Part shown: positions 1 through 9,150 of the stretch, in pieces
Layout: every line of letters begins with the position of its first letter
How positions within the stretch are numbered: the stretch's first letter is position 1
Assembly: GCA_016926235.1 (NCBI GenBank)
Contig: JAFGOZ010000059.1
Span: 28,905-92,904, forward strand
Length of the DNA stretch: 64,000 nucleotides
Direction of reading: 5' to 3'
Origin: Bacteroidales bacterium
GTDB taxonomy: Bacteria > Bacteroidota > Bacteroidia > Bacteroidales > UBA10428
Translations under genes and position numbers: made by a program
The notes under the pieces: model-generated
What the model was told of the DNA's origin: nothing
The model's input: the letters and a program-made list of their open reading frames with translations, nothing else
The model's database searches: none

Positions 1-44
1 ACCATTGATTAATCTATTTAAAAGAAGATAAAAAGAAGATTAGT

Positions 45-1049
45 ATGAAAAGGAATTTGAGAATTTGTAGATGTCTTTATCTGCCATCAATGTATTTAGT
101 TTTTCTTCTTATAGCTCAAAGCTTTTCAGGCTCGCTATCTGCTCAGGACGTGACTTTAAAAGTATCGACAAATAAAGATACAATATTAATTGGCGATCAT
201 GTTGAATTATTGTTACAAGTAGATAAAGCTAACGAGTATGATGTTTGGTTTCCAATATTGACGGACACTATTACCGAACATATTGATGTTATTTCAGTTG
301 AGCCTATTGATACGCTTCAAGGAGATGATGGCAGATCTAAGCTAACACAGAAATATATAATAACAAGTTTTGATAGTGGTATTTTTGAAATACCTCCGCT
401 TCCTTTTGCCATATCAGGTAAGGGTGAAGTTGATACAATTCATTCATCTGAAATACAACTTGTTGTAAACACTCTCCCTGTAAGTCTTGAAGATCCAATT
501 AAGGATATTAAGGATATTTACAAGGTGCCTTTAACATTCAGGGAATTACTGCCTTATATCCTTATTTTGTTAGGTGCTGCGATGTTGGTGATTGTGACTA
601 TTTATGTTATTAAAAAGATTAAAGCAAAAGAGCCAATAATACCAAGAATAGAAAAGCCAAAAACACCACCCGAAATTATTGCCATCAGGGATTTAGATAG
701 CCTTAAAGCAAAAAAACTTTGGCAACAGGGAAGGGTTAAGGAATATTATAGTATCCTAACAGATATAATACGGATTTATATTGAGGACAGGTTCTATATT
801 ATGGCAATGGAACAAACCAGTGATGAAATTTTATTACAATTTGAAAAAACCGAATATGGAACACAAGAAGAATATTCAATTCTTAAAAGAATGTTTACTA
901 CGGCTGACTTAGTCAAGTTTGCAAAGGGTGATCCTCTTGCCGATGAGAATGAGTTGCATTTGGCAAATGCTTACGTATTTGTTGAAAAAACAACTCCCGT
1001 AAAGGAAGTTGAAGAACTGGATATGAAGGAAGAGAATCAGAATGAATAA
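45..1049 (+). CDS. BatD-like membrane protein heading the Bat operon
   Basis: 334 residues. Visible parts are a signal peptide (about 1-33), a beta-rich extracytoplasmic region (about 35-145), one membrane helix (about 167-190) and a helical cytoplasmic tail. This layout resembles the BatD-like/DUF4381-like proteins that precede batA in Bacteroidetes aerotolerance operons. It ends 26 bases before batA on the same strand, so co-transcription is likely. The molecular role is unknown; membership in the Bat membrane complex is inferred from position and layout. Only 44 bases lie upstream in the window, so the operon may begin earlier, where a MoxR ATPase and a DUF58 protein are usually found. Confidence 0.7.
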   Translation: MKRNLRICRCLYLPSMYLVFLLIAQSFSGSLSAQDVTLKVSTNKDTILIGDHVELLLQVDKANEYDVWFPILTDTITEHIDVISVEPIDTLQGDDGRSKLTQKYIITSFDSGIFEIPPLPFAISGKGEVDTIHSSEIQLVVNTLPVSLEDPIKDIKDIYKVPLTFRELLPYILILLGAAMLVIVTIYVIKKIKAKEPIIPRIEKPKTPPEIIAIRDLDSLKAKKLWQQGRVKEYYSILTDIIRIYIEDRFYIMAMEQTSDEILLQFEKTEYGTQEEYSILKRMFTTADLVKFAKGDPLADENELHLANAYVFVEKTTPVKEVEELDMKEENQNE

Positions 1050-1075
1050 AAGAATTAATAAAATATAGTGCGGAT

Positions 1076-2080
1076 ATGATTAATTTATTTGTAATGCCTG
1101 AGTTTGCTAATCCGAAGCTATTGTATCTAATGCTTTTATTGGTGCCAATGATTGTATGGTACGTTCTGAAGCATAAACAAGCTCATGCAACATTGCAAGT
1201 CTCAGCAATAGAAGGTTTTGTAAAGAGTGGCAGGACCTATAAACATATATTACAGCATATGCTTTTTGTAATCAGGTGTTTAATTGTTGCGCTACTTATT
1301 GTTATCATTGCCAGACCGCAGTCAGTAAATAAGTGGCAGGATGAAACCACTGAAGGAATAGATATTGTAATTGCACTTGATATTTCTGGAAGCATGCTTG
1401 CAAGGGATTTTAATCCAGACCGTCTGGAAGCATCAAAGGAAGTGGCCATGGATTTTATTTCTGGCAGACCGATGGATAGAATAGGATTGGTGGTGTTTAG
1501 CGGAGAAAGCTTTACGCAATGTCCTCTTACAACCGATCATGCTGTATTGGATAATCTTTTTAGTGGTATTAAAAGTGGCATGATAGAAGATGGAACGGCC
1601 ATTGGACTTGGTTTAGCTACTTCCATAAACAGACTTAAAGATAGCAAGGCAGTAAGTAAGGTTATTATTTTACTTACTGATGGGGTAAATAATATGGGCT
1701 CAATAGCTCCCGTCACTGCTGCTGAAATTGCAAAAGCTTTTAAAATCAGAGTATATACAATCGGTGTAGGAAAAAGAGGTATGGCTCCATACCCTGTTCA
1801 AACATTCGGTGGAATCCAATATCAGAATATTCCTGTTGAGATTGATGAAGATGTATTGCAGAAAATTGCAGATATGACAAATGGTAAATATTTCAGGGCT
1901 ACTAACAATGAAAAGTTGAAGGAGATTTACCAGGAAATTGATCAGTTGGAGAAGTCAAAGATTGATGTAAAACACTTTAGTAAAAAACAGGAAGAATATC
2001 TTTATTATGCGATTGCAGCCGGATTATTATTAATCATCGAAATTGTATTGAGAAATACTTTATTTAGAAAAATTCCATAG
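1076..2080 (+). CDS. batA: BatA, von Willebrand factor A membrane protein
   Basis: 334 residues. Two N-terminal membrane helices (about 13-30 and 60-79), a VWA domain and a C-terminal helix (about 308-328) are visible. The metal-ion-dependent adhesion site is intact: D102-I-S104-G-S106, followed by a conserved Thr (TTDH) and Asp (LLTDG). BatA and BatB are paralogous VWA proteins of the Bacteroides aerotolerance operon, thought to form a membrane complex linked to oxidative or envelope stress tolerance; the biochemistry is not settled. A second ATG at 1094 is possible, but the first gives the usual family N-terminus. It is followed 9 bases later by batB. Confidence 0.9.
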   Translation: MINLFVMPEFANPKLLYLMLLLVPMIVWYVLKHKQAHATLQVSAIEGFVKSGRTYKHILQHMLFVIRCLIVALLIVIIARPQSVNKWQDETTEGIDIVIALDISGSMLARDFNPDRLEASKEVAMDFISGRPMDRIGLVVFSGESFTQCPLTTDHAVLDNLFSGIKSGMIEDGTAIGLGLATSINRLKDSKAVSKVIILLTDGVNNMGSIAPVTAAEIAKAFKIRVYTIGVGKRGMAPYPVQTFGGIQYQNIPVEIDEDVLQKIADMTNGKYFRATNNEKLKEIYQEIDQLEKSKIDVKHFSKKQEEYLYYAIAAGLLLIIEIVLRNTLFRKIP

Positions 2081-2089
2081 GAGGACGCC

Positions 2090-3121
2090 ATGTTTAGATT
2101 TGCAAATAGTGAGTTTTTATTCTTGTTGTTTATTGTACCAATTGTGGTAGTGGTATTTATACTTTTAAATTACCGGAAGAAATCAGCAGTTAAAAGATTT
2201 GGAAATCCGGAGCTGCTTGCACAACTCATGCCTGAAGTTTCAAAGTTAAGACCGGTAGTAAAATTAGTATTTTTGTTATTAACTATTGTTTTTATCATTA
2301 TGGCTATTGCCCGGCCACAGTTTGGCTCAAAACTTCAGGAGGTGAAGAGGGAAGGTATTGAACTTGTGATTGCTTTGGATGTATCGAATAGCATGTTGGC
2401 AGAAGATTTACAACCCAACCGTTTGGAACGAGCTAAACAGGCTATTTCAAAGCTTATTGATAAACTTGAAAATGATAAACTGGGATTGGTAGTATTTGCA
2501 GGAGATGCATATATACAATTACCTATTACTACTGATTATGCAGCAGCAAAGATGTTTCTCTCAACTATTAATACCGAGATAGTGCCAAAGCAAGGTACTG
2601 CTATTGGGGCAGCCATTGATTTGGCTTCAAGGTGTTTTACACCCGAAACTAAAGCGGGGAAAGCTATAATTGTTATCACTGATGGTGAAAACCATGAGGA
2701 TGATGCCGTAGGCGCTGCTAAACGAGCTGCTGAAAAAGGTATTACTGTCCATGCTATTGGAATGGGTATGCCCAGGGGAGTTCCTATCCCGATAAGGGGT
2801 ACGTACGGACAAATTAATTATAGAAAAGATTCTGAGGGCAAAACCGTTCTCAGTAAATTAAATGAAAATTTGCTTCAACAATTGGTTGCAGCTGGCGGAG
2901 GTACATATATAAGAGCCACAAATTCAAAAATAGGGTTGAATGAGATTTTTGATGAAATTGGGAAAATGAACAAAGAAGAATATGAAGCAAAGGTTTATGC
3001 TGATTATGAAGAGCAGTTTCAATATTTTGTTGGTTTAGCATTGTTTTTTATAATTTTAGAGTATTTTATTCTGGAAAGAAAAAATAAATGGTTGAGTAAT
3101 CTTAAACTTTTTAAGGTATGA
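2090..3121 (+). CDS. batB: BatB, von Willebrand factor A membrane protein
   Basis: 343 residues, paralogous to BatA. Two N-terminal membrane helices (about 9-27 and 57-75), a VWA domain with D97-V-S99-N-S101 as metal site, and a C-terminal membrane helix (about 313-333) are visible. The start is fixed by a strong Shine-Dalgarno sequence (AGGAGG) seven bases or so upstream, which is uncommon in this phylum. The stop codon overlaps the batC start in an ATGA arrangement, indicating translational coupling. The family role is in the Bat aerotolerance complex together with the TPR proteins BatC and BatE. Confidence 0.9.
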   Translation: MFRFANSEFLFLLFIVPIVVVVFILLNYRKKSAVKRFGNPELLAQLMPEVSKLRPVVKLVFLLLTIVFIIMAIARPQFGSKLQEVKREGIELVIALDVSNSMLAEDLQPNRLERAKQAISKLIDKLENDKLGLVVFAGDAYIQLPITTDYAAAKMFLSTINTEIVPKQGTAIGAAIDLASRCFTPETKAGKAIIVITDGENHEDDAVGAAKRAAEKGITVHAIGMGMPRGVPIPIRGTYGQINYRKDSEGKTVLSKLNENLLQQLVAAGGGTYIRATNSKIGLNEIFDEIGKMNKEEYEAKVYADYEEQFQYFVGLALFFIILEYFILERKNKWLSNLKLFKV

Positions 3122-3843
3122 GAAACATGAAAACAAGGCTTACTATATTATTACTATTAGGCATATTTATAAATCTGCATGCTCAGAAAAGTGAACTAAA
3201 GACGATTAGGGAAGGTAACAAACAATACAAAGATGATAATTATGTAGATGCAGAATTAAATTACAAGAACGCACTGGTTGAAAACTCCGCTTCCTATAAG
3301 GCATCTTTTAACCTGGGAAATACTTTGTACAAACAGGAAAAATATGATGAAGCATTGAATGAATTTAACTCATTAAAAGACTATGATAAGAGGGATAAAG
3401 ACCTGGCTAAGGTGTATCATAATCTTGGAAATTCATTACTGAAAAAAGATCAATATAAAGAAAGTATACAAGCATATAAACAAGCGCTTAAATACAATCC
3501 TGATGATATGGATACAAAATATAATCTCGCTTATGCTCAAAAGAAATTGCAAATTCAACAACAGCAACAGCAGCAACAACAGCAAGATCAAAATCAGGAT
3601 AATCAGCAACAAGACAAACAGGACCAAAATCAGGATCAAAATAATAAAGAACAGGAAAATAATGACAACAAGCCTGAGCAAAACAAAGATCAGCAGCAAC
3701 AACAAGAAGATCAACAGCAAATATCAAAGCAGGATGCCGAGCGTATGTTAGAGGCTCTGGAAAATGAAGAAAAGGATCTGCAGGAGAAACTTAAGTTGCA
3801 ACAAGCGAAATCACAACAAGTTAAAATTTTGAAAGATTGGTAG
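3118..3843 (+). CDS. batC: BatC, TPR protein with a Gln-rich tail
   Basis: 241 residues with an N-terminal signal peptide ending near HAQ (about 22). Two to three tetratricopeptide repeats lie between about 27 and 144 (ASFNLGNTLYKQEKYDEA and VYHNLGNSLLKKDQYKES are clear). Then comes an extremely Gln/Asp/Asn-rich segment (about 147-203) and a Lys/Glu-rich helical tail. BatC is the periplasmic TPR partner of the VWA proteins in Bat operons. The start overlaps the batB stop by four bases. The Gln tract is encoded by CAA/CAG runs and could vary in length between strains. Confidence 0.85.
   Translation: MRNMKTRLTILLLLGIFINLHAQKSELKTIREGNKQYKDDNYVDAELNYKNALVENSASYKASFNLGNTLYKQEKYDEALNEFNSLKDYDKRDKDLAKVYHNLGNSLLKKDQYKESIQAYKQALKYNPDDMDTKYNLAYAQKKLQIQQQQQQQQQQDQNQDNQQQDKQDQNQDQNNKEQENNDNKPEQNKDQQQQQEDQQQISKQDAERMLEALENEEKDLQEKLKLQQAKSQQVKILKDW
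3550..3726 (+). repeat. CAA/CAG-rich low-complexity tract inside batC
   Basis: Dense CAA and CAG codons with interspersed GAT/AAT encode the Gln-rich segment of BatC. Open reading frames in the other frames here (poly-Leu on the minus strand) are mirrors of this composition. Confidence 0.8.
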
Positions 3844-3845
3844 GC

Positions 3846-5675
3846 ATGAAAAAAATAGTAAATATTATAATTGGGCTTATATCCTTTAACTTTTTGCTTT
3901 TTTCGCAAGATGTAAGTTTTACAGTATCTGCACCAAAGGTTGTATCTGTTGGAGAACAATTTAAGTTGGTTTATAATGTAAACAGTAAGATTTCAAAATT
4001 TCAGCCACCTGAAATAAATGATTTTAATATACTTATGGGGCCAAGCTCATCTTCCAGTTCAAGCGTTCAGATAATCAATGGAAGGATGAGTCAGAATATT
4101 AATATTTCTTATACATATGTGCTCAACGCATCAAAGACAGGAAAATTTACAGTTGGTCCAGCCTCAGTGATAGTGGATAATAAAACATATAGCACGGATG
4201 CAATAGAAATAGAAGTTATAGGGGACAATTCTCAGGCTGCTGCCCAAAACAATAATAAAACCAACCAAACCGAGACACAGGATATTAGTAGTAGTGAAAA
4301 TAAAAACTTATTTGTTAGGGTATTGGTTGACAGACATTCATTATACCAGGGAGAATATCTTGTTGCTACTATTAAAATCTATACCAGGATGAGTTTGGCA
4401 GGCTTTGATAAGATGAAATTCCCATCGTTTGATGGATTTTGGTCTCAAGAAATATTTAATCCTAACCAGATAAGCCTTGAAAGGGAAAATGTTAATGGCA
4501 TTATATATGATGTTGGAATCTTAAAAAAGACACTTTTATATCCTCAACGTTCAGGAGAGATTATTATAGATCCGATGGAGGTTGATTGTGTGGTAAGACA
4601 AAAAGCAAGCAGAACTAGATCTTCAAGTATTTTTGACCAGTTTTTTGAAGATCCGTTTGCTTATACCAATAAGAAATATTCAATTAAAAGTCCTCGAATT
4701 AAAGTTAATGTAAAACCTCTTCCGGGTAATAAACCGGCCAGTTACACGGGTGGAGTTGGCAACTATACAATAAATGCTACTGTAGATAAAACAGAGTTGG
4801 ATGCAAATGATGCAATTACATATAAATTCAAGGTATCAGGCAAAGGTAACCTTAAGTTGATTGACAAGCCCGCTTTATCATTTCCTCCTGATTTTGAGGT
4901 TTTTGAACCAAAAGTGTCTGAAAAAATCGATCATGGAGCTAATGGTTCATCTGGCTCGAAGACTTTTGAATATATAATTATACCAAGACATGCAGGTGAT
5001 TTTAAGATCCCTTCTGTAGATTTTTCATATTTCAATTCGGAAACCAAGACTTATAAAACTTTGTCAACAGATGAAATTGATATTAGAGTTAATAAAGGAG
5101 CAGACGAACCCCAATCGACCGTAATGTCAGGTTTCTCAAAGGAAGACATCCAGGTCTTGGGTAATGATATTGCATTTATTAAGACAGATAATATCAAACT
5201 TACACTAATTGGGAAAGCATTTTATAAAAGTTTGTGGTTTTACCTTTCATATCTTGTTTCGCTTGGACTTTTTATTGCTATTATTCTTTCAAAGAGAAAG
5301 AAAATAAAGGAAAGTGATAATATTTCCCTGCTAAAAAATAAGAGAGCTAATAAATTGGCACGAAAAAGGCTAAGATTAGCTGGTAAATATCTAAAAGAAA
5401 ACAATAGTGATAGGTTTTACGAAGCTGTGTTAAAAGGAGTATGGGGGTATTTGAGTGATAAACTCAATATCCCGGTGGCAGATTTGTCAAGAGATTCGGC
5501 CTTTAGTGCACTTAGCAGACATGCTATTGAGGATTCTGATCTGGATCGACTTAGTAAGTTGATCGATAATTGCGAATATGCTCAATATGCTCCAAAAAGC
5601 GATTCTTCGCAAATGCATCAGTTTTATAATGAGGCAGTTGAAATTATTGGGCTTTTATCTCAAAAAATTAAATAG
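3846..5675 (+). CDS. batD: BatD, oxygen-tolerance membrane protein
   Basis: 609 residues from the ATG at 3846; an in-frame TTG nine bases upstream would overlap batC and is less likely. A signal peptide, several beta-sandwich segments through about residue 440, one membrane helix (about 460-480) and a helical cytoplasmic domain follow the BatD family (PF13584) plan. The phrases about hydrophobic strands such as FTVGPASVIV and the GAGKxxL-like segment VSGKGNLKLI are typical of the family. It sits between the two TPR genes, two bases after batC and five before batE. Its function in the Bat complex is not established biochemically. Confidence 0.88.
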   Translation: MKKIVNIIIGLISFNFLLFSQDVSFTVSAPKVVSVGEQFKLVYNVNSKISKFQPPEINDFNILMGPSSSSSSSVQIINGRMSQNINISYTYVLNASKTGKFTVGPASVIVDNKTYSTDAIEIEVIGDNSQAAAQNNNKTNQTETQDISSSENKNLFVRVLVDRHSLYQGEYLVATIKIYTRMSLAGFDKMKFPSFDGFWSQEIFNPNQISLERENVNGIIYDVGILKKTLLYPQRSGEIIIDPMEVDCVVRQKASRTRSSSIFDQFFEDPFAYTNKKYSIKSPRIKVNVKPLPGNKPASYTGGVGNYTINATVDKTELDANDAITYKFKVSGKGNLKLIDKPALSFPPDFEVFEPKVSEKIDHGANGSSGSKTFEYIIIPRHAGDFKIPSVDFSYFNSETKTYKTLSTDEIDIRVNKGADEPQSTVMSGFSKEDIQVLGNDIAFIKTDNIKLTLIGKAFYKSLWFYLSYLVSLGLFIAIILSKRKKIKESDNISLLKNKRANKLARKRLRLAGKYLKENNSDRFYEAVLKGVWGYLSDKLNIPVADLSRDSAFSALSRHAIEDSDLDRLSKLIDNCEYAQYAPKSDSSQMHQFYNEAVEIIGLLSQKIK

Positions 5676-5680
5676 ACGAC

Positions 5681-6442
5681 ATGGGACGGATAAAATTAAT
5701 TATAATTGGAACACTAATTTCTATCAATGGTATTTATGGGAATGAGTATTCTGATTCAATAAATGCAGCAAACAATTACTATACTCAAGGGCAATATGAA
5801 AAAGCTATTAACGCTTACCAATACATAATTGCATCAGGTTTTGAAGCTCCAGGGTTATATTATAACCTTGGAAATGCTTACTTTAAATCAAATAATAACA
5901 CTCTGGCAATATATTATTATGAGAAAGCGCTACGAATAGCACCTAAGGATAAAGAAATTATTCATAATCTGGAAATTGCAAATGCACTTACAGTTGATAA
6001 AATTGATATCAAGACAGATTTCTTCATTAAAAGATGGATTAGTGAGTTGGGAAAATTATTCTCGGTAGATATATGGGCTATACTGAGCGTTACATTGTTT
6101 GTTGCCAGTCTGTTACTTATTGTAATATATTTATTTACTCACAGGATTAGTCTGAAAAAATTGTGTTTTTTATTGGGTATTTTGTTATTTGTACTCGCGA
6201 TAATTTCTTTGGGATATGCAAATAACCAATTAAAATGGCAGACAGGAGAGAAAGAAGCCATTATATATACACCTACTGTTGTCGTTAAAAGTTCTCCGGA
6301 TCATAATGGGAGTGACAGGTTCATTCTACATGAGGGAACCAAAGTATTTATTTTAAAAGATTTTGAAGATTGGCGTGAAATCGAACTTCAAGATGGAGAA
6401 AGTAAAGGATGGATAATGGTTTCGGACCTATTAATAATCTAA
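5681..6442 (+). CDS. batE: BatE, TPR-SH3 membrane protein
   Basis: 253 residues: signal peptide, TPR pair (about 24-105; GLYYNLGNAYFKSNNNTLA and a second repeat), two membrane helices (about 128-150 and 158-178), and a C-terminal bacterial SH3-like domain (about 190-250, ending KGWIMVSDL). This is the usual BatE arrangement, and it is the last gene of the Bat operon here. The next gene is convergent and ends only six bases away, with no clear hairpin terminator between them. Confidence 0.88.
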   Translation: MGRIKLIIIGTLISINGIYGNEYSDSINAANNYYTQGQYEKAINAYQYIIASGFEAPGLYYNLGNAYFKSNNNTLAIYYYEKALRIAPKDKEIIHNLEIANALTVDKIDIKTDFFIKRWISELGKLFSVDIWAILSVTLFVASLLLIVIYLFTHRISLKKLCFLLGILLFVLAIISLGYANNQLKWQTGEKEAIIYTPTVVVKSSPDHNGSDRFILHEGTKVFILKDFEDWREIELQDGESKGWIMVSDLLII

Positions 6443-6448
6443 TATTTA

Positions 6449-7273
6449 TTAATAAAAACCACCATATTTTCTTATGTCAGTACGTGGGCTTAAACACATT
6501 ACTGGTATTCTCTGCTCATTAGCTAAAATTCTTTCTTCATCCGAACCAAATAAATAATTAACCAAAGCATTTGCTTTTTTTATCATTATCACAATCACAT
6601 CTGCATGGCGTTCCTTTGCAAAGTGAATTATCTGATCGCTGAATGCAAGTTTATCCTCAGAAGCAGTTATATCGTATTCAATACCTTTGTTTTTAAATTG
6701 AGTTTTTGCAAAATTCAAGTTGTTGCTTACATACTTCAATAAATGCGGGTCATTCACTTTATGCTTAAAAATGTGAACCTTTGAGTTATAATATTTGTGT
6801 AAATAAAATATCCAACTAAGTTTTTCTTTGTTCTCAGTTCTGAAATCGACAGGAGATACAATATTGTCAATTTTATTGGAAATAGGTGGGTCTTGAATAA
6901 CAATAAAAGGTATATTCGACCAGGAAATGAGACTTATCAGATTTTTTGTTCCAAGGTTGCGTTTTGATCTTAAACCATCAGTTTTGCATACAACAAGTGA
7001 GCATCGCAATTCACTAATAGCCATTTTAACTTCCTTATTGAATTTGCCGGTTTTGACCATAGCAAATGGTCTGAGCTTATATTTTTGTTCACATTCTCCA
7101 ACAATTTCATCCAGCTTATCTTGTGTTTCTTCAAGCTTGCGATTTTTACATATAGTTAAAATCGCAATATTGTTTTCAGTTTTCTGAGCCAACTGTACAG
7201 CATGTTCCATGGCATGTTCCGACATAGCGTCAAATTCCCAAAGAACCAAAATTGTTTTCTTTTCTTTTTTCAT
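6449..7273 (-). CDS. tandem universal stress protein
   Basis: 274 residues with two UspA-like halves (about 6-140 and 150-270). The first begins KTILVLWEFDAMSEHAMEHA and the second NIVSPVDFRTENKEKL. The ATP-binding glycine signature (G-x2-G-x9-G-S/T) is not clearly preserved in either half; the second has only FGSDEE. Tandem Usp proteins respond to starvation or stress in many bacteria; the ligand here is unknown. A promoter of Bacteroidetes type (TATATTTG) lies 25 bases upstream on the minus strand. Confidence 0.8.
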   Translation of the reverse strand: MKKEKKTILVLWEFDAMSEHAMEHAVQLAQKTENNIAILTICKNRKLEETQDKLDEIVGECEQKYKLRPFAMVKTGKFNKEVKMAISELRCSLVVCKTDGLRSKRNLGTKNLISLISWSNIPFIVIQDPPISNKIDNIVSPVDFRTENKEKLSWIFYLHKYYNSKVHIFKHKVNDPHLLKYVSNNLNFAKTQFKNKGIEYDITASEDKLAFSDQIIHFAKERHADVIVIMIKKANALVNYLFGSDEERILANEQRIPVMCLSPRTDIRKYGGFY

Positions 7274-7297
7274 AGGGTTCGGTTAATACAGCTTGTT

Positions 7298-7305
7298 CAA
7301 ATATA
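7298..7305 (-). promoter_or_regulatory. putative -7 box (TATATTTG) for the universal stress gene
   Basis: Exact match on the minus strand to the Bacteroidetes TAnnTTTG consensus, 25 bases before the start codon. A TTG lies about 23 bases further upstream; the -33 box is weak. Confidence 0.45.
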
Positions 7306-7335
7306 GTAAAATATTTTGATATGTTTTGCAATATA

Positions 7336-7362
7336 AAATGTATAATATTTAATTATACATTT
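7336..7362. terminator. perfect 11-bp inverted repeat between siaC-like and usp genes
   Basis: Stem AAATGTATAAT, loop ATTTA, stem ATTATACATTT. It lies after the end of the SiaC-like gene and before the usp promoter (both minus strand). AT-only stems make weak terminators, so an operator is an alternative. Confidence 0.35.
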
Positions 7363-7428
7363 CCATGCAAATCTTTTAGAGAAAAAAAAATAGGAAAAAC
7401 AATAAAAAGAATATTGAAAATCAATTAA

Positions 7429-7800
7429 CTAAAAGATTTCTGCATATTCGATATACTTAAACGGAATCTTTAATAAGGATTCAAAATATTGTCCGGATTC
7501 TAGCACATCTAAATCACCTTCTTCATAATACCAGTTTATTAAGATCCTGTTTTCATTGGTATTATTCTTGAAAATTTTAAGCAATTCATATATTTGTTTT
7601 GATGAACTGGTATTAAAATATTCAAATCTTACATCAATTATAACAAAATCAGAAGAATATTCGGATGCCCATTCAAAAATCGGATCATAGAATACTTTAG
7701 CATCTTCAGGTAAAGATTTACCTCCTATCTTTAATTCGCCATCTATTTTAAAAGAAACATATGGCGTGCTGTCTGTACCTTCAATAATTAAATCTTGCAT
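7429..7800 (-). CDS. SiaC-family (DUF1987) regulatory protein
   Basis: 123 residues that match the DUF1987/SiaC family in length and in the motifs TPYVSFKIDGELKIGGKSLP (about 12-31), DVRFEYFNTSSSKQIYELL and the C-terminal segment F..LLKIPF. In Pseudomonas, SiaC is a STAS-like partner whose phosphorylation by SiaB and dephosphorylation by SiaA controls c-di-GMP signalling. The conserved Thr/Ser region (NTSSSKQ) that carries the phosphosite is present. No SiaA or SiaB gene is adjacent, so its partner, if any, is encoded elsewhere. Single gene with its own promoter box. Confidence 0.8.
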   Translation of the reverse strand: MQDLIIEGTDSTPYVSFKIDGELKIGGKSLPEDAKVFYDPIFEWASEYSSDFVIIDVRFEYFNTSSSKQIYELLKIFKNNTNENRILINWYYEEGDLDVLESGQYFESLLKIPFKYIEYAEIF

Positions 7801-7831
7801 ATATTATTATATGTAACTTATTTATAGATGT

Positions 7832-7839
7832 CAAAAATA
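7832..7839 (-). promoter_or_regulatory. putative -7 box (TATTTTTG) for the siaC-like gene
   Basis: Minus-strand match to TAnnTTTG, 31 bases before the start codon at 7800. No convincing -33 TTTG. Confidence 0.4.
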
Positions 7840-7972
7840 AACAAAAAATTATCCAGATAAAAATAGTTTTATTCACTTAAATATTTGAATATGCATTTTT
7901 CTTTGAAAGATCAATTTGTAAATCGTGATATAATACAATTAATAAACATAATATGTTTAAAAAATAACTTCT

Positions 7973-7980
7973 TATATTTG
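7973..7980 (+). promoter_or_regulatory. putative -7 box (TATATTTG) of the homocysteine operon
   Basis: Exact TAnnTTTG match 22 bases before the ATG at 8002. It lies inside a longer open frame that starts at 7885, and so argues that translation begins at 8002. Confidence 0.5.
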
Positions 7981-8001
7981 GCATTGCAAAAAAAAAATAA
8001 C

Positions 8002-9147
8002 ATGTTGAAAAAAACCTACGAAGAGCTAAATGAAAAAATAAAAAAAGGAGAAGCTCTTGTGCTGACAGCAGAAGAAGTATCGAAAATGTCTAAAGAATTA
8101 TCTCCTAAAGAAATTTTGAAAAAAGTAGATATAGTAACAACAGGAACCTTTGGAGCTATGTGTTCTTCAGGCATGTTTATTAACTTTGGGCATTCCAATC
8201 CTCCTATTAAAATGAAAGATGTTTATTTAAATAATGTAGAAGCATACGCAGGGATTGCAGCCGTGGACGCCTATGTTGGGGCTACTGAAATCTCTGAAAA
8301 TGATCCCGGGTATGGGGGAGCACATGTTATTGAAGCACTTATTGCGGGTGAGGATGTGAAATTAAAAGCTTATTCTGATGGTACTGACTGTTATCCTTTG
8401 AAGGAAATATATACCAAGATAAACAAGAATACAGTGAACGAGATGATCATGTTTAATCCCAGGAATTCATATCAAAATTATAATGTTGCAGTAAATGGCA
8501 GCAATAAAATAAAATATACTTATATGGGGAGTTTGCTCCCAAATTTCAATAATGCAACATACTCTTCAGCAGGGGAATTAAGTCCATTGCTAAATGATCC
8601 GGAATTAAGGACTATTGGTATAGGAACACGGATATTTTTAGGAGGGACACAAGGTTTTGTAAGTTGGAATGGAACACAATTTCATACTACAAAACCTTTA
8701 AATGAACACGGCATACCAAAAAGTAATGCTGCAACAATAGCGACAATAGGGAATGCAAAAGAAATGTCAAGGGAATTTGTTCGTGCAGCATATATAGAGA
8801 AATATGGTGTTACTATATTTATTGGGGTTGGTATTCCAATTCCTGTATTGGATGAAGATATGGCCCGCAGGGTTTCAATTCGAAATCATCAGATTGAAAC
8901 ATCCATTGTAGACTATGGAGAGCATCCTTCGAAAGTACTGGGTACAACAAATTATGAAATTTTGCAATCTGGAAGAATTGAATTATTCGGAAAAAGTATT
9001 CAGGCAGCTTCATTATCCAGTTTATACAAAGCAAGAATAATTGCAGATATTTTAAAAAAATGGATTAAGAAAGGAGATTTTTATCTATCTCAGCCTGTAC
9101 AAGCCTTTCCGAGAAATACTTCACTTAACAAACTTGAAATTCGCTAG
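8002..9147 (+). CDS. homocysteine biosynthesis protein (DUF39/HcyBio, COG1900)
   Basis: 381 residues of the DUF39 family. Clear family segments are TTGTFGAMCSSGMFINFGHS (about 40-59), the Gly-rich DPGYGGAHVIEALIAGEDV region, and the Cys motif SDGTDCYPLKEI. In Methanosarcina acetivorans the homologue MA1821 works with MA1822 to convert aspartate semialdehyde and sulfide to homocysteine; a conserved Cys is essential there. Unlike the methanogen protein, this one has no C-terminal CBS domains and ends after the DUF39 domain. The frame is open from 7885, but the promoter box at 7973 and family alignment favour 8002. The ferredoxin gene follows after three bases. Confidence 0.88.
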   Translation: MLKKTYEELNEKIKKGEALVLTAEEVSKMSKELSPKEILKKVDIVTTGTFGAMCSSGMFINFGHSNPPIKMKDVYLNNVEAYAGIAAVDAYVGATEISENDPGYGGAHVIEALIAGEDVKLKAYSDGTDCYPLKEIYTKINKNTVNEMIMFNPRNSYQNYNVAVNGSNKIKYTYMGSLLPNFNNATYSSAGELSPLLNDPELRTIGIGTRIFLGGTQGFVSWNGTQFHTTKPLNEHGIPKSNAATIATIGNAKEMSREFVRAAYIEKYGVTIFIGVGIPIPVLDEDMARRVSIRNHQIETSIVDYGEHPSKVLGTTNYEILQSGRIELFGKSIQAASLSSLYKARIIADILKKWIKKGDFYLSQPVQAFPRNTSLNKLEIR

Positions 9148-9150
9148 ATT

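Noticed and set aside
3550..3726. CRISPR-like repetition
   Set aside because: Codon-level repeat inside a coding region with no spacers; no CRISPR array elsewhere.
3436..3727. Two minus-strand frames rich in Leu or Val/Ala opposite batC
   Set aside because: They mirror the CAA/CAG tract of batC; composition and lack of start signals show they are not genes.
7885..8001. N-terminal extension of the DUF39 gene
   Set aside because: A promoter box at 7973 lies inside it, its composition is AT-rich, and the family begins near 8002.
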